Origin: DATFJT01 sp965230755 | GTDB taxonomy: Bacteria; Bacteroidota; Bacteroidia; Chitinophagales; Saprospiraceae | Assembly: GCA_965230755.1 (NCBI GenBank) | Contig: CBDDLT010000026.1 | Coordinates: 62,001 to 126,000, forward strand | Direction: 5' to 3' | Length of the DNA: 64,000 bases | Part shown: in pieces, positions 9,351-18,995 of the stretch | Numbering within the stretch: position 1 is the stretch's first letter | Layout: every line of letters starts with the position of its first letter | The notes under the pieces: generated by a model | The model's input: only the letters and a program-made list of their open reading frames with translations | What the model was told of the DNA's origin: nothing | Databases searched by the model: none | Translations under genes and position numbers: made by a program

Positions 9351-9424
9351 TTCCTGAAGTCCCATCATTATCACAGTTAATTTATTTTTTGCCGACGTGA
9401 AAATGAGATTTTATTCTTCAGGAA
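9351..9424. repeat. Inverted repeat upstream of the Septu-like pair
   Basis: TTCCTGAAG (9351-9359) and CTTCAGGAA (9416-9424) are perfect 9-bp inverted arms around a 56-nt centre, preceded by TAACGTTAT. The size and layout recall the 85-bp and 111-bp palindromic elements found between the accessory genes at 28.7-35.9 kb. Function is unknown; a recombination site or a terminator-like structure is possible. Confidence 0.5.
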
Positions 9425-9477
9425 TTTCAAAATAGCCAAAACAAACAAAAGTCTCTATATAACTTTTGTTATACAAT

Positions 9478-10881
9478 CACTGTTGTCCGGTTAAATGTCG
9501 GACAGGATTAAAATTAGTGATATTTAGTTGATTATCAATGGTGGATATTATAGATTTAAAATGATAGCCGCTGATATTAAGCTGAACTAAATAGATTAGG
9601 GATATTTTGTTTTCTGCGTAAGTTATTGATTAGAGCCTTGTCTGGATTTTCCAGGAACTTGAATATGTGAATATAGGACATCAGATGAAGTCTTATCATG
9701 GAACTAAGGTTAGAATAGGCCCACTTTCTTTTCAGCTTAGATTTTAGGTATTTGATCAATAGATCAGCAATCAAGACACACCACACCTGTATTTTAATGG
9801 CGTTTTCATTGTCTCCCAAAAAGTATTGTAGAGGATAAGCTTGTTTTATTCTTTTAAATAACAATTCTATTTGCCATCTGTGCTTGTAAATTAACGTGAT
9901 TGTTTGAGCTTGAAAAACGATGTTATTGGTGATAAAATAGAAGATCTTATCTTTTTTAGGATCATAGTAAGTGATTAGTCTGGCCTTAGTTCTTGTAACA
10001 TCATTATGAGAGGTATGTCCCAATATGATTTGTTCATCAGCGATAATGCCCATTTTTCTTTGTTCATCAGTTAATTGAAATTGATCAGTTACTTCAAACT
10101 TGGCGTCCTTTCTCATTCTAGTTACCCATGTCACCTGTTCAGTAGTCCATAAATCGTATTGATAATAATTGAGATATCCCTTGTCGAATACTATGATTGA
10201 TCCTTGTGGTAGTTTCATGTTTTTTATAAAAGTTACATCATGAGAAGCTGCTGAAGTCATCTTAATTAAACAGGGTACATCATGATCTGCTTTAATAAGG
10301 GTATGCACCTTCATTCCTCCTTTTCGTCTTCCGTTAGCTGGAGTATTTCCAGCACTCTTTAAAATCTCTTTGAATAAAGTTATAGTAGTTGAATCAGCAA
10401 TATAAAGCTTAGAAAACCAAGATTCTTTAAATCGGCTGTCCGGTAAACTTTTGTGTAAACGATCATACAAATCCATATATATCTTCTCAAATACTTGTGC
10501 ATTCCTAGCCCTATTGGCATCTGAAAGCGTACTCCTTCTAGGGCAGTAACTCATGCCGAGGTGATTTAATTTAAGAAAACAGGCCTGCATCCCCGTTGTC
10601 ACCTCACGCAATGAAGTGCATTTATGAAAAATGCAATATAACATCGTTGTTAAATGATGGTAGGTAGTAAACTTCTTGGTGTAATGGTCAGACTTATACT
10701 TCTTCGCTAGTCGGTAGATTTCTGATTTATTTATTAAACTAATCAGCTGAGAAAATATCGGCTGTCCGGTAAAATTTAGATCTTTGTTCATATTGACTAA
10801 AATTTGAGTGTAGGAACTACAAATTTCGTCATCCGCAGGAGATTCTTAACTCTCCTGCTCATTTTTTACCGGACAGTAGTG
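9478..10881 (-). mobile_element. Complete IS4-family insertion sequence (1,404 bp)
   Basis: Terminal inverted repeats begin CACTGTTGTCCGGTTAAA on the left and CACTACTGTCCGGTAAAA on the right (complement). They are flanked by identical 9-bp target duplications TTATACAAT at 9469-9477 and 10882-10890. One transposase gene fills most of the element. A hairpin with 8-bp arms (10835-10842 and 10851-10858) lies between the right end and the transposase start, where it could block read-through expression from outside. Intact ends, intact target repeats and an uninterrupted gene suggest a fairly recent insertion. Confidence 0.92.
9577..10791 (-). CDS. IS4-family transposase (DDE)
   Basis: The 404-aa transposase has an N-terminal DUF4372-like helical domain, then a DDE RNase H fold. 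The acidic residues are D in IADSTT (about 133), D in FDKGYL (about 203) and E in the YKHRWQIELLFKRIK block (about 309). That block is the Y-(2)R-(3)E-(6)K signature of the IS4 family. It cuts and pastes the surrounding element. The gene appears full length and functional. Confidence 0.93.
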   Translation of the reverse strand: MNKDLNFTGQPIFSQLISLINKSEIYRLAKKYKSDHYTKKFTTYHHLTTMLYCIFHKCTSLREVTTGMQACFLKLNHLGMSYCPRRSTLSDANRARNAQVFEKIYMDLYDRLHKSLPDSRFKESWFSKLYIADSTTITLFKEILKSAGNTPANGRRKGGMKVHTLIKADHDVPCLIKMTSAASHDVTFIKNMKLPQGSIIVFDKGYLNYYQYDLWTTEQVTWVTRMRKDAKFEVTDQFQLTDEQRKMGIIADEQIILGHTSHNDVTRTKARLITYYDPKKDKIFYFITNNIVFQAQTITLIYKHRWQIELLFKRIKQAYPLQYFLGDNENAIKIQVWCVLIADLLIKYLKSKLKRKWAYSNLSSMIRLHLMSYIHIFKFLENPDKALINNLRRKQNIPNLFSSA

Positions 10882-11017
10882 TTATACAATATATAAACGG
10901 TTGAATTACAACTGAAAATTTGCTTGATTTCTCTAAGTTATTCCTAGCTAAATCAGGTAAAACAATACAAGAAGAAGTTGCCGCCACTAATTCATAGCAT
11001 GAAACTTATGAGTAATA

Positions 11018-12886
11018 CTACCCAATCCCCCTCACAAACCCCAAAAACACCTTCTTATGCAACTCCAGATCCATATTAGGAGAAACCGCCACACGAACAA
11101 TATAATCCTTATCGTCCTCTTTTGTGGTCCCTTGAGTAGAAGTAGCAGGTATGGTCCAGTAGCAACCCTTTAACTGTCCGTAACTGACACAGTACTTACT
11201 TTCATGAGGTATTTCTCCAATCATCGCATTGATTAGTTTGAGATTCAATGCTCTTTTATGGTTTTCTCGTTCTTCAGCTGTATCCCCTTTGGTTGGAAGG
11301 TCCAATGAAAATACCGATGGCGTAAAACCTTGATTGGCCAATTCTTCTGAGACAAAATTGATTTTTGCTTTGGGTAGGGTGTCGTGGATGAAGTTGACAA
11401 ATTCACGGGTATTTTCATAGGCTTCACGGATCCTTCGAGTCATAGAAGGCATTTGTTGGGCTAGTATTTCATATTGTAGATCTGTTGCTTCATTGTCGCA
11501 AAGTGTTAAATGCAAGCCTATCTTTTCTATTAGTGCTTGCGCCTTTTTATTGGCAACACAAAATCCGGCTGTGCATCGTCCTCCACTTGGAAATTTAGAT
11601 CCGCTTATATAGGCAATCGCTTTTACGGTAGATAGTATATCATCTTCCCCAAGAAAGCGAGTGTTGGGACAGAAAGTTTGATCCAAAATGAAAACGGGAT
11701 CAACCGCTACTGCTCCGTTTGCTGTTTGACGTTCTTTGCTCAGAACTTCTTTGAGTTTTTGCAAGTCTGGTACTTCAACTCTGGGGTTAGTCGGTATTTC
11801 CGCAATGATATAGGGGACCGCATCTTGTTGGGCAATATTCTCCAGGATACCATCAATGCTCTTTACCATATCATTGCCACTATCCACTAGCAAATCCACC
11901 ACGTCAACATTGTCGATAAAAGCGGCAACACGCCTTGCTTGATCGTTGGTTCCTCCATAACAGTTAGGGGGAACGACTATTTTGATGGCTTTTCCGGGGT
12001 ATTTCTCTTGAGCATGGTGAATAAGCCCCATTGTAATGGCATATTGTATGGACAATCCGCTTGAAGCAACCAAAGCATCGGTATTTGTCCCCGTAATATC
12101 CTTAATGGTATTCGAGACAAGAGCCTTATTTTCAGTAACATTGTTCTTTTTGTCATTAATAGAAGAATCCCCAACCAGTTTTTTCAAGGCAATAAGACAA
12201 TCTGCCGGTGTCATGGCAATGGTCTCTCTTCTTCTCACATGTTGAATTCTAGGTGCATAGGCCTCATTCTGATTTTGGGAGGACAAAGTTGATGCAGTAT
12301 TGATCAAAACAATGCTTCCCAAACTAGTCTTATAATTGATGAAGAAATCCACAGGACCATTGAGGTCAAAATCACAAATATTGTCTTTCTCCGAAATCAA
12401 AATGGTACTTCCATCAAATGCCGTAATATCGGATGCACTCTCAATCTTTTTTAGCTCAAATTGATACCCATAAACCTGTCTCAATAACTCCGCATCAAAC
12501 GTGTCAGGTAAGTTGCCGAAGTAGAGGATTTGAGTGGCTTTGTTGCTTAGCAAGTTTTCTCTCAGTATGGCAAGAGTAGCAATAGTTGTAGATGAAAAGC
12601 TAATGACATTCTGAGCATCCACCTTGTTCAATTGTGCAATGGTCCATTCCAGAACACAGGAAAGAGGATGACCAAGTCGAATATAGTCGTAGGCAGTAGG
12701 TAACTCCTTAAGAGCACCTAGTTTAGAATCATGGTTTTTATAAAGTGCATCAAAATGTTCTAAAAACTCAACTTTTGCCCTCTTTTCATTATAGATATCT
12801 AGTCGATGAGTTGTTAGCTTTAACCAATCTGTAGGTATATTTTCTATTAACTTCTTGATAAAAACCAGTACTGTATTCTCTTGCAT
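11018..12886 (-). CDS. PLP-dependent Cys/Met-metabolism (trans-sulfuration-type) enzyme with N-terminal extension
   Basis: The 622-aa protein has a fold-type I aminotransferase-like domain in its C-terminal two thirds. SGLSIQYAITMGL gives the cofactor-binding start, PPNCYGGTNDQ the substrate loop, AEIPTNPR and DQTFCP the PLP-contact segments, and ISGSKFPSGG the likely Schiff-base lysine. This is the pattern of cystathionine gamma-synthase or O-acetylhomoserine sulfhydrylase-type enzymes. Those are usually about 380-430 aa, so the first roughly 220 residues are an unusual extension. The nearby methionine operon fits a sulfur-amino-acid role, but the exact reaction is not determined. No signal peptide is seen. 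Confidence 0.8.
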   Translation of the reverse strand: MQENTVLVFIKKLIENIPTDWLKLTTHRLDIYNEKRAKVEFLEHFDALYKNHDSKLGALKELPTAYDYIRLGHPLSCVLEWTIAQLNKVDAQNVISFSSTTIATLAILRENLLSNKATQILYFGNLPDTFDAELLRQVYGYQFELKKIESASDITAFDGSTILISEKDNICDFDLNGPVDFFINYKTSLGSIVLINTASTLSSQNQNEAYAPRIQHVRRRETIAMTPADCLIALKKLVGDSSINDKKNNVTENKALVSNTIKDITGTNTDALVASSGLSIQYAITMGLIHHAQEKYPGKAIKIVVPPNCYGGTNDQARRVAAFIDNVDVVDLLVDSGNDMVKSIDGILENIAQQDAVPYIIAEIPTNPRVEVPDLQKLKEVLSKERQTANGAVAVDPVFILDQTFCPNTRFLGEDDILSTVKAIAYISGSKFPSGGRCTAGFCVANKKAQALIEKIGLHLTLCDNEATDLQYEILAQQMPSMTRRIREAYENTREFVNFIHDTLPKAKINFVSEELANQGFTPSVFSLDLPTKGDTAEERENHKRALNLKLINAMIGEIPHESKYCVSYGQLKGCYWTIPATSTQGTTKEDDKDYIVRVAVSPNMDLELHKKVFLGFVRGIG

Positions 12887-12983
12887 AATTTACATTCTAA
12901 AATAGGCAGCAAGTATACGCAAATTTTAATGTTTAGGATGGCTTATCATACCGTTCTGATGGAATATTCTTTTTCTAAAACAG

Positions 12984-12994
12984 GTCACCGTGAC
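12984..12994. promoter_or_regulatory. Short palindrome upstream of the PLP enzyme gene
   Basis: GTCAC-C-GTGAC is a perfect 11-bp palindrome about 100 bp upstream of the PLP gene start, in a 261-bp gap that otherwise shows nothing. It could be an operator; this is inference from position only. Confidence 0.25.
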
Positions 12995-13147
12995 TGCTTT
13001 AAGTTTTAGCCATTATTTTTGGGTTAGATAGCAATAGGCATTATGTATTCTTTTGCCTTTTATTGTTGCTTCAAAAATACGTCTGGACCAAGTCTATCAT
13101 GATTTTTCCATTTTTTTGATAAAAAAGGTATTTCTGGCCATAAAGTG

Positions 13148-14137
13148 TTAATCGATTTCTAAGATTTTTAGTGCCATTTCAGATAACTTAATATTAGAAC
13201 TGTAGTAGTCATTTAGTATTGACTTGAACTTTTCATTTTGATAGTATTGTTTGAAAACATTTTTCTCTTTCATTATTAATTCATGACTTATATCATGCTC
13301 AATTAGAGCTTCTTTTGTCGCCAGACCACATAAATAAAACATAGCGGCATGCCATAAGTGTCTACGTCTTTTTATTTCTTGTTCCTTGCTTTTTATAAAG
13401 ATTTCCATTCTAAATGGAGATTTTCTCAAGAACAACAAATGAGAACTTTCGTGGAAAACAAATTCAACATAGATTGTGGAGTTCATAAGAGGATCTATGG
13501 ATGAGATTACTATGTTGTCCAGATCGGGAGAATAGGCTCCAGCCCAATTACCATAGGTGGTTAGGTCAATTCTTACTGTACCTTTCCATTGAGAGCCAGA
13601 AAGCTCTTCCATTTTACTGATGACCTTGTCTTCAGTTTTTCGAATAAGATCAATATAGTCGTTTAGTAATTTACGGTTTTCTTTAAAATGTCGATGCCAA
13701 AAATGTGTTTCATATAGGGGTTTTAGGGAATTTAAGTTATCGGTAAAAGTTTTTGAATATGCTGTGTCCAGGATCATTCGGTTGCTCGGCTGAGCTTGAA
13801 GCCATTTAAAAATTCTTCCCGAATTAATAAGCTTTTGATCAATGATCATTTTAGTGTAAAACTCCACTCCTTCATCATAAGTTCTCTTCTCTTGAGCGGT
13901 CAGTTCAGTGATACTCAGGCTGTCTCCAATTTCATTAAACATTAATCCGTCTTCCGCCAACTTGATTTTTTGTCTATTGGAGGCTTGTTCGTAGAAAAAG
14001 TGGTGCAAATTCATCCACATATTATTGTGGAATGTGAAATACTTCGTTTGATGAAGAGTGTCAGACACTATCTCTATTTGGGCACAAATAGACAAGCAGT
14101 GAACTAGGCAAGTGAAAATAACTAATATCTTTTTCAT
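13148..14137 (-). CDS. Secreted protein with HExxH motif, putative zinc metallopeptidase
   Basis: The 329-aa product starts with a signal peptide (MKKILVIFTCLVHCLSICAQ, cleaved after about residue 20). A VEFVFHESSHLLF segment near residue 230 contains HExxH, the zinc-binding helix of many metallopeptidases. A third ligand is not obvious. No named family is recognised from the rest, which is rich in charged helices. Location is predicted periplasmic or extracellular. It lies in isolation between the PLP enzyme and metF, with about 190-260 bp of spacer on both sides. Confidence 0.6.
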   Translation of the reverse strand: MKKILVIFTCLVHCLSICAQIEIVSDTLHQTKYFTFHNNMWMNLHHFFYEQASNRQKIKLAEDGLMFNEIGDSLSITELTAQEKRTYDEGVEFYTKMIIDQKLINSGRIFKWLQAQPSNRMILDTAYSKTFTDNLNSLKPLYETHFWHRHFKENRKLLNDYIDLIRKTEDKVISKMEELSGSQWKGTVRIDLTTYGNWAGAYSPDLDNIVISSIDPLMNSTIYVEFVFHESSHLLFLRKSPFRMEIFIKSKEQEIKRRRHLWHAAMFYLCGLATKEALIEHDISHELIMKEKNVFKQYYQNEKFKSILNDYYSSNIKLSEMALKILEID

Positions 14138-14325
14138 AGTTCCCGAATTAAATACATAGTTGATATAAACACAACTTTATTATTGTATTTTCCCCAGAAA
14201 GATTCGTCTTAAATGTTTCAAACAATTCCAATTTGTTTCCTTAAGTGCAATTATTCTTACGGTCAATCAAATACTAAAGATTAGCCTACATTAAAGTTGA
14301 AATTAGCTTTTCAGAAGTATAGAAA

Positions 14326-15279
14326 TCAAAAAACCTCCCCCGCAATCTCCTTGACCAAATTAGATTTACTCATCGTATAATAATGGATAACTGGTACCCC
14401 AGCAGCTTTGAGTTCCTTGGATTGTTCAATACACCACTCCTTACCGATTTGGCAAATGGCTTTTGAGTCCTTGGCGTCCTGCACCTCATCGACCAAATCA
14501 TCAGGAAGATCAATGTTGAACATCTTGGGTAAGGAGACGATATGGCCTTTGACGGATAAGGGCTTGATGCCGGGGATGATGGGTACGGTGATTCCTACTG
14601 CTCTGCAAGCGTCTACAAAATCGAAGTATTTCTGATTGTCAAAGAACATCTGGGTAACGATGTAATCCGCTCCCAAATCTACCTTACGCTTGAGGTATTT
14701 GAGATCGCTTTTCATATTGGGAGCCTCCGCATGTTTTTCCGGATAACCGGCAACACCGGTACAGAAGTCCGTCTTGCTAGAGTTTTCGAGTTCTTCGTCC
14801 AGGTAGATACCTTTGTTGAGATTAACTACTTGTTCTAGTAGTTCAGAAGCATAGTGGTGGCCATTTTCGTCCGGAATGAAGTGTTGTTCGGATTTGACCG
14901 GATCCCCTCGTAGAATCAGTACATTGTTGATGCCCAGGAAATTGAGTTCAATGAGGGCGTTTTCGGTTTCTTCTTTGTTGAAACCGCCGCAGATGATGTG
15001 TGGAACAGTCTCCACATCGTAGTGGTTCTTAATGGCCGCACAGATGCCAATCGTTCCCGGTCTTTTTCGGACAATTTGCTTCTGTAGTAGGCCTTGTCCA
15101 CGGTTCTTATAAACATATTCTTCTCGATGATAGGTGACATCGACAAAAGGGGGATTGAACTCCATCAGCGGGTCCAGCATTTTGAATATATCCTTGATGG
15201 ACCCACCCTTCATCGGAGGGAGAATTTCGATGGAGAATAATGTCTTGTCGCTCTTTTCTATGATTTCTGTGATCTTCAT
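14326..15279 (-). CDS. metF: Methylenetetrahydrofolate reductase
   Basis: The 317-aa flavoprotein reduces 5,10-methylene-THF to 5-methyl-THF, the methyl donor for methionine synthase. Family blocks are visible: FSIEILPPMKGGSI at the N-terminus, FVDVTYHREE, NVLILRGDP, GVAGYPEKHAEAP, GADYIVTQMFFDN and PIIPGIKPLS. The start at 15279 is preferred because the longer frame upstream lies inside metH. The start lies only 4 bp after the metH stop, so it is the last gene of the metH-metH-metF operon and should share the SAM riboswitch. Confidence 0.95.
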   Translation of the reverse strand: MKITEIIEKSDKTLFSIEILPPMKGGSIKDIFKMLDPLMEFNPPFVDVTYHREEYVYKNRGQGLLQKQIVRKRPGTIGICAAIKNHYDVETVPHIICGGFNKEETENALIELNFLGINNVLILRGDPVKSEQHFIPDENGHHYASELLEQVVNLNKGIYLDEELENSSKTDFCTGVAGYPEKHAEAPNMKSDLKYLKRKVDLGADYIVTQMFFDNQKYFDFVDACRAVGITVPIIPGIKPLSVKGHIVSLPKMFNIDLPDDLVDEVQDAKDSKAICQIGKEWCIEQSKELKAAGVPVIHYYTMSKSNLVKEIAGEVF

Positions 15280-15283
15280 ATGC

Positions 15284-17950
15284 TTATTTGTCCAGTAAAT
15301 TCGGTCGCAACCATTTCGTGGCCTCGTCCAGGGTAATATTTTTAATCTTAGCCAGGGCTTCCACCTGGTCCATTCCAATTTTTCCCAGCCCGAAGTATTT
15401 GCTTTCCTTGTGGGCGAAGTAGTATCCGCTAACCGAGGATACCGGATGCATGGCCAAATTCTCAGTAAGGCTGATTCCTGTTTTTTCTTCGACTTGAAGC
15501 AATTCCCAAATGGTCAGTTTTTCGGTATGATCGGGACAAGCCGGATAACCGGGAGCAGGTCTGATTCCCTGGTATTTTTCCTTGATCAAGTCTTCGTTGT
15601 TCATTCGCTCAGTAGCGTATCCCCAGAGTTCTACCCTCACTTTTTCGTGCAGAAATTCAGCAAAAGCTTCTGCCAATCGATCTGCCAATGCTTTGGCCAA
15701 GATGGACTTATAGTCATCGCCTTCATCTTCATATTTTCGTACCAATTCATCCAAGCCTATCCCTGCCGTTACGGCAAAGCAACCCATATAATCCTGAACT
15801 CCACTTGATTTGGGGGCGATGTAATCGGATAAAGCCAGATTGGGCAATCCCTTGTATTTCTTCTTTTGCTGTCGGAGGGTATAGAATTGAGTATGTTCTT
15901 CCTCCGTATTTGGATTTAGAATCTTAATGGATTCAAATCCATCCGAGTTGGCAGGAAAAATACCACAAATACCACTGGTTCGAACGGAATTCTCTTGTAT
16001 CCATTCACCCAACATTTTTTGAGCATCATTGATCAAGGATTTGGCCTGATCTCCAACAGTTGCATTGCTTAAAATATCGGGGTATTTCCCTTTGAGTCCC
16101 CAAGTACTAAAGAAGGGAGTCCAGTCGATATAAGGTCTGAGTTCTTCAATACCAGGCTTAAATTGATGGATGCCCAACTGTTTTGGATTATGTATTTCCT
16201 CTTGACTGAATTCAAGATATAATTTATTCGAACGGGCTTCTTCAAGGCTTAATAATTCGACCCTAGCATTTTTCTCTTCGAATTTTCTTCTCAATACATC
16301 ATACTCTCCCTCTAACTCTTGGAGATAGGTCTGAGATTGTTTGCTCAATAAATTCGACGCAACACCAACACTCAATGAAGCATCCAAAACATGTACTACT
16401 GGAGCACTGTACTTAGGATCTATTTTGACCGCAGTATGAATCTTCGAAGTAGTAGCACCTCCAATCAACAATGGAATTTTACTGTTTCTGGATTCTAATT
16501 CTGTAGCAACGTCCACCATTTCATCCAAAGAAGGGGTGATCAATCCACTCAATCCAATGATATCGACTTTTTCCGCAATGGCCTTGTCTATGATCTCTTT
16601 GGTGGGAACCATAACTCCCATGTCGACAATATCAAAGTTATTACAAGCAAGGACCACAGACACAATGTTTTTACCAATATCATGGACATCACCTTTTACG
16701 GTCGCCAACAGTATTTTTCCTGCTTTTTTAGAGTCTCCCTCTTTAGAGGCCAATAGATATGGCTCAAGGTGAGCAACGGCTTTTTTCATCACCCTCGCAC
16801 TTTTCACCACCTGTGGCAAGAACATTTTCCCCTCGCCAAAAAGTTGACCGACAATATTCATTCCATCCATCAAGGGACCTTCGATAACTTTCAGTGCTGA
16901 TCCCAATATGTCATAGGAAGATTGAACATCTTCGACGATATGGCTGGATATGCCCTTGACCAAAGCATATTCAATTCGTAGATTCAAGTCCAGATTCCTC
17001 CACTCATCTGTTTTCTTCTTTTTGGAAGTCGAACCTTTCAAAGAGTCTGCATAATCCAGTAGTCGTTCGGTAGCGTCATCTCTTCTATTCAACAGAACGT
17101 CCTCTACGAGTTCGAGCAGCTCTTGAGGAATATTGTCGTATATCTCTAGCATGGTGGGGTTGACAATGCCCATGTTCATGCCGTGTTGAATGGCGTGATA
17201 CAAGAAGGCAGAATGCATAGCCTCTCGAACCTGACTGTTACCCCGGAAAGAAAAGGAAACATTGCTCACTCCTCCGCTACAATGGGCATGAGGAAGATTT
17301 TCTTTGATCCAGGCGCAAGCATGGAAGAAATCAAGAGCATTGGTTTTATGTTCTTCCATACCGGTGGCAACCGGAAAAATATTGGGATCGAAAATGATGT
17401 CTTTGGGATTAAAGCCCACTTTTTCCACCAGTATTTCATAGGATCTTGCACAGATGTCAATCCTTCTTTGATAGGAATCTGCTTGTCCGTCCTCGTCAAA
17501 GGCCATCACAACCACAGCTGCACCGTAGCGCTTTATTTCCCTAGCTTGTTGGATGAATTCCTCTTCTCCGGACTTCAAGGATATGGAGTTAACCACTGAT
17601 TTTCCTTGGGTATTTTTCAAGCCGGCCTGAATGATTTCCCATCTTGAAGAGTCAATCATAATTGGAACTCGAGAGATATCGGGTTCTGCGGCAATAAGTC
17701 GTAGAAATTTTTCCATCGCGTAAACTCCATCAATCAATCCCTCGTCAAAATTAATGTCCAGGATTTGCGCTCCATTCATGACCTGTTCTCGGGCTACTTC
17801 CAATGCCTCTTCGTACTGATCGTTTTTAATGAGCCTTAAAAATTTCCTAGAACCCGTGACATTGGTCCTTTCACCAATATTGATGAAGTTAGAATCACTT
17901 CGAATGTATAAGGGTTCAATACCCGATAATTCCATTAAGATCTCAGACAT
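15284..17950 (-). CDS. metH: Cobalamin-dependent methionine synthase, pterin/B12/activation part
   Basis: This 888-aa protein holds the last three modules of MetH. The pterin-binding domain opens with NFINIGERTNVTGSRKF. The cobalamin-binding region contains KGDVHDIGKNIV (the DxHxxG motif whose His ligates cobalt). The AdoMet-binding reactivation domain contains RPAPGYPACPDH. It moves the methyl group from methyl-THF via cobalamin to homocysteine. The homocysteine-binding module is in the separate upstream gene, with an 8-bp overlap. The start at ATG 17950 is chosen on family alignment; a longer in-frame extension to 18034 reads into the upstream gene. Confidence 0.95.
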   Translation of the reverse strand: MSEILMELSGIEPLYIRSDSNFINIGERTNVTGSRKFLRLIKNDQYEEALEVAREQVMNGAQILDINFDEGLIDGVYAMEKFLRLIAAEPDISRVPIMIDSSRWEIIQAGLKNTQGKSVVNSISLKSGEEEFIQQAREIKRYGAAVVVMAFDEDGQADSYQRRIDICARSYEILVEKVGFNPKDIIFDPNIFPVATGMEEHKTNALDFFHACAWIKENLPHAHCSGGVSNVSFSFRGNSQVREAMHSAFLYHAIQHGMNMGIVNPTMLEIYDNIPQELLELVEDVLLNRRDDATERLLDYADSLKGSTSKKKKTDEWRNLDLNLRIEYALVKGISSHIVEDVQSSYDILGSALKVIEGPLMDGMNIVGQLFGEGKMFLPQVVKSARVMKKAVAHLEPYLLASKEGDSKKAGKILLATVKGDVHDIGKNIVSVVLACNNFDIVDMGVMVPTKEIIDKAIAEKVDIIGLSGLITPSLDEMVDVATELESRNSKIPLLIGGATTSKIHTAVKIDPKYSAPVVHVLDASLSVGVASNLLSKQSQTYLQELEGEYDVLRRKFEEKNARVELLSLEEARSNKLYLEFSQEEIHNPKQLGIHQFKPGIEELRPYIDWTPFFSTWGLKGKYPDILSNATVGDQAKSLINDAQKMLGEWIQENSVRTSGICGIFPANSDGFESIKILNPNTEEEHTQFYTLRQQKKKYKGLPNLALSDYIAPKSSGVQDYMGCFAVTAGIGLDELVRKYEDEGDDYKSILAKALADRLAEAFAEFLHEKVRVELWGYATERMNNEDLIKEKYQGIRPAPGYPACPDHTEKLTIWELLQVEEKTGISLTENLAMHPVSSVSGYYFAHKESKYFGLGKIGMDQVEALAKIKNITLDEATKWLRPNLLDK

Positions 17951-18947
17951 ACTGGGCAATTTTTCTTGGTGAGTATTGTTTGCTGAGCTCAGTGATAGCT
18001 TGAATGTGATCAGGGCTGGTTCCACAACAGCCACCTACAATGTTAATCAAATCATCTTCCATAAACTCCTGAACTTGTTCTGCCATGAATTCTGGTGTTT
18101 CATCGTATCCTCCAAAAGCATTGGGCAAACCGGCATTGGGATAAACACTGACTAAAGCTGGACTCCTATCAGAAAGTATCTTCAAATAAGGTTTTAAATC
18201 CTTGGCTCCTAAAGAGCAATTCAGTCCTATACTAAACAAATCGACATGACTTAGGGATATGAGAAATGCCTCGGTAGTTTGCCCAGATAGGGTCCTTCCA
18301 CTTTTGTCGGTTATCGTACCAGAAGCCATTAAAGGCAATCTCTTTCCGGCAAGGTCAAATGCCTGCTCTATACCATAAAAAGCAGCTTTGGCATTGAGAG
18401 TGTCAAAAATAGTTTCGACCAATAAAGTATCAGCTCCCGCTTGTATCAAGGCCATAGACTGTTCAAAATAAACCTCCGCCATTTCATCAAACCCCACTTC
18501 ACGATATTCCGGTTCATTGACTCTTGGAGACATGCTCGTTGTTTTGTTGGTAGGACCCAGTGATCCGGCCACAAATAAGGGTTTATTCCCATGTTGATCC
18601 TGATAAGTTCGAATGGCTTCTTTGGCTAGTTTAACAGCTGCTGAATTGAGTTCTAGGATATGATTTTTAGCCTCAAGACCATAATCCAACATCGAAATTC
18701 TATTGGAATTAAAGGTGTTCGTCTCTATAATATCAGCTCCCGCCTCCAAATATTGTAGGTGAATATCTCGAATAGCGTCCGGCTGAGTAAGACTCAATAG
18801 ATCATTGTTCCCTTTTTGATCCAATGGATGATTGGTAAACAATTTACCACGATAATCTGATTCTGTAAATTTGTATTGCTGTATCATGGTGCCCATAGCA
18901 CCATCAAGGACGAGTATTTTTTCAGCAGCCAGTTCTTCTATTCTCAT
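17943..18947 (-). CDS. metH: Methionine synthase, homocysteine-binding part
   Basis: The 334-aa protein is a homocysteine S-methyltransferase-type barrel. It has LDGAMGTMIQ at the N-terminus, ETNTFNSNRISM, the zinc-binding IGLNCSLGAKDL and the terminal GGCCGTSPDHI cysteine pair. It corresponds to the first module of E. coli MetH. It is encoded separately and overlaps the next gene by 8 bp. A two-gene MetH is common in Bacteroidota. It is the first gene after the SAM-I riboswitch. Confidence 0.93.
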   Translation of the reverse strand: MRIEELAAEKILVLDGAMGTMIQQYKFTESDYRGKLFTNHPLDQKGNNDLLSLTQPDAIRDIHLQYLEAGADIIETNTFNSNRISMLDYGLEAKNHILELNSAAVKLAKEAIRTYQDQHGNKPLFVAGSLGPTNKTTSMSPRVNEPEYREVGFDEMAEVYFEQSMALIQAGADTLLVETIFDTLNAKAAFYGIEQAFDLAGKRLPLMASGTITDKSGRTLSGQTTEAFLISLSHVDLFSIGLNCSLGAKDLKPYLKILSDRSPALVSVYPNAGLPNAFGGYDETPEFMAEQVQEFMEDDLINIVGGCCGTSPDHIQAITELSKQYSPRKIAQYV

Positions 18948-18995
18948 GTGATTCTTGTTATTATCAACCTCATCACATAAAGATCTGTCGCTATC

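Noticed and set aside
10920..11000. Short plus-strand frame reading LLDFSKLFLAKSGKTIQEE before a stop
   Set aside because: It could be a gene remnant beside the IS4 element, but only about 25 codons are open and no start or family is seen.
17183..17599. Plus-strand frame of 138 aa
   Set aside because: It is antisense to the cobalamin-dependent methionine synthase gene, which has clear conserved motifs.
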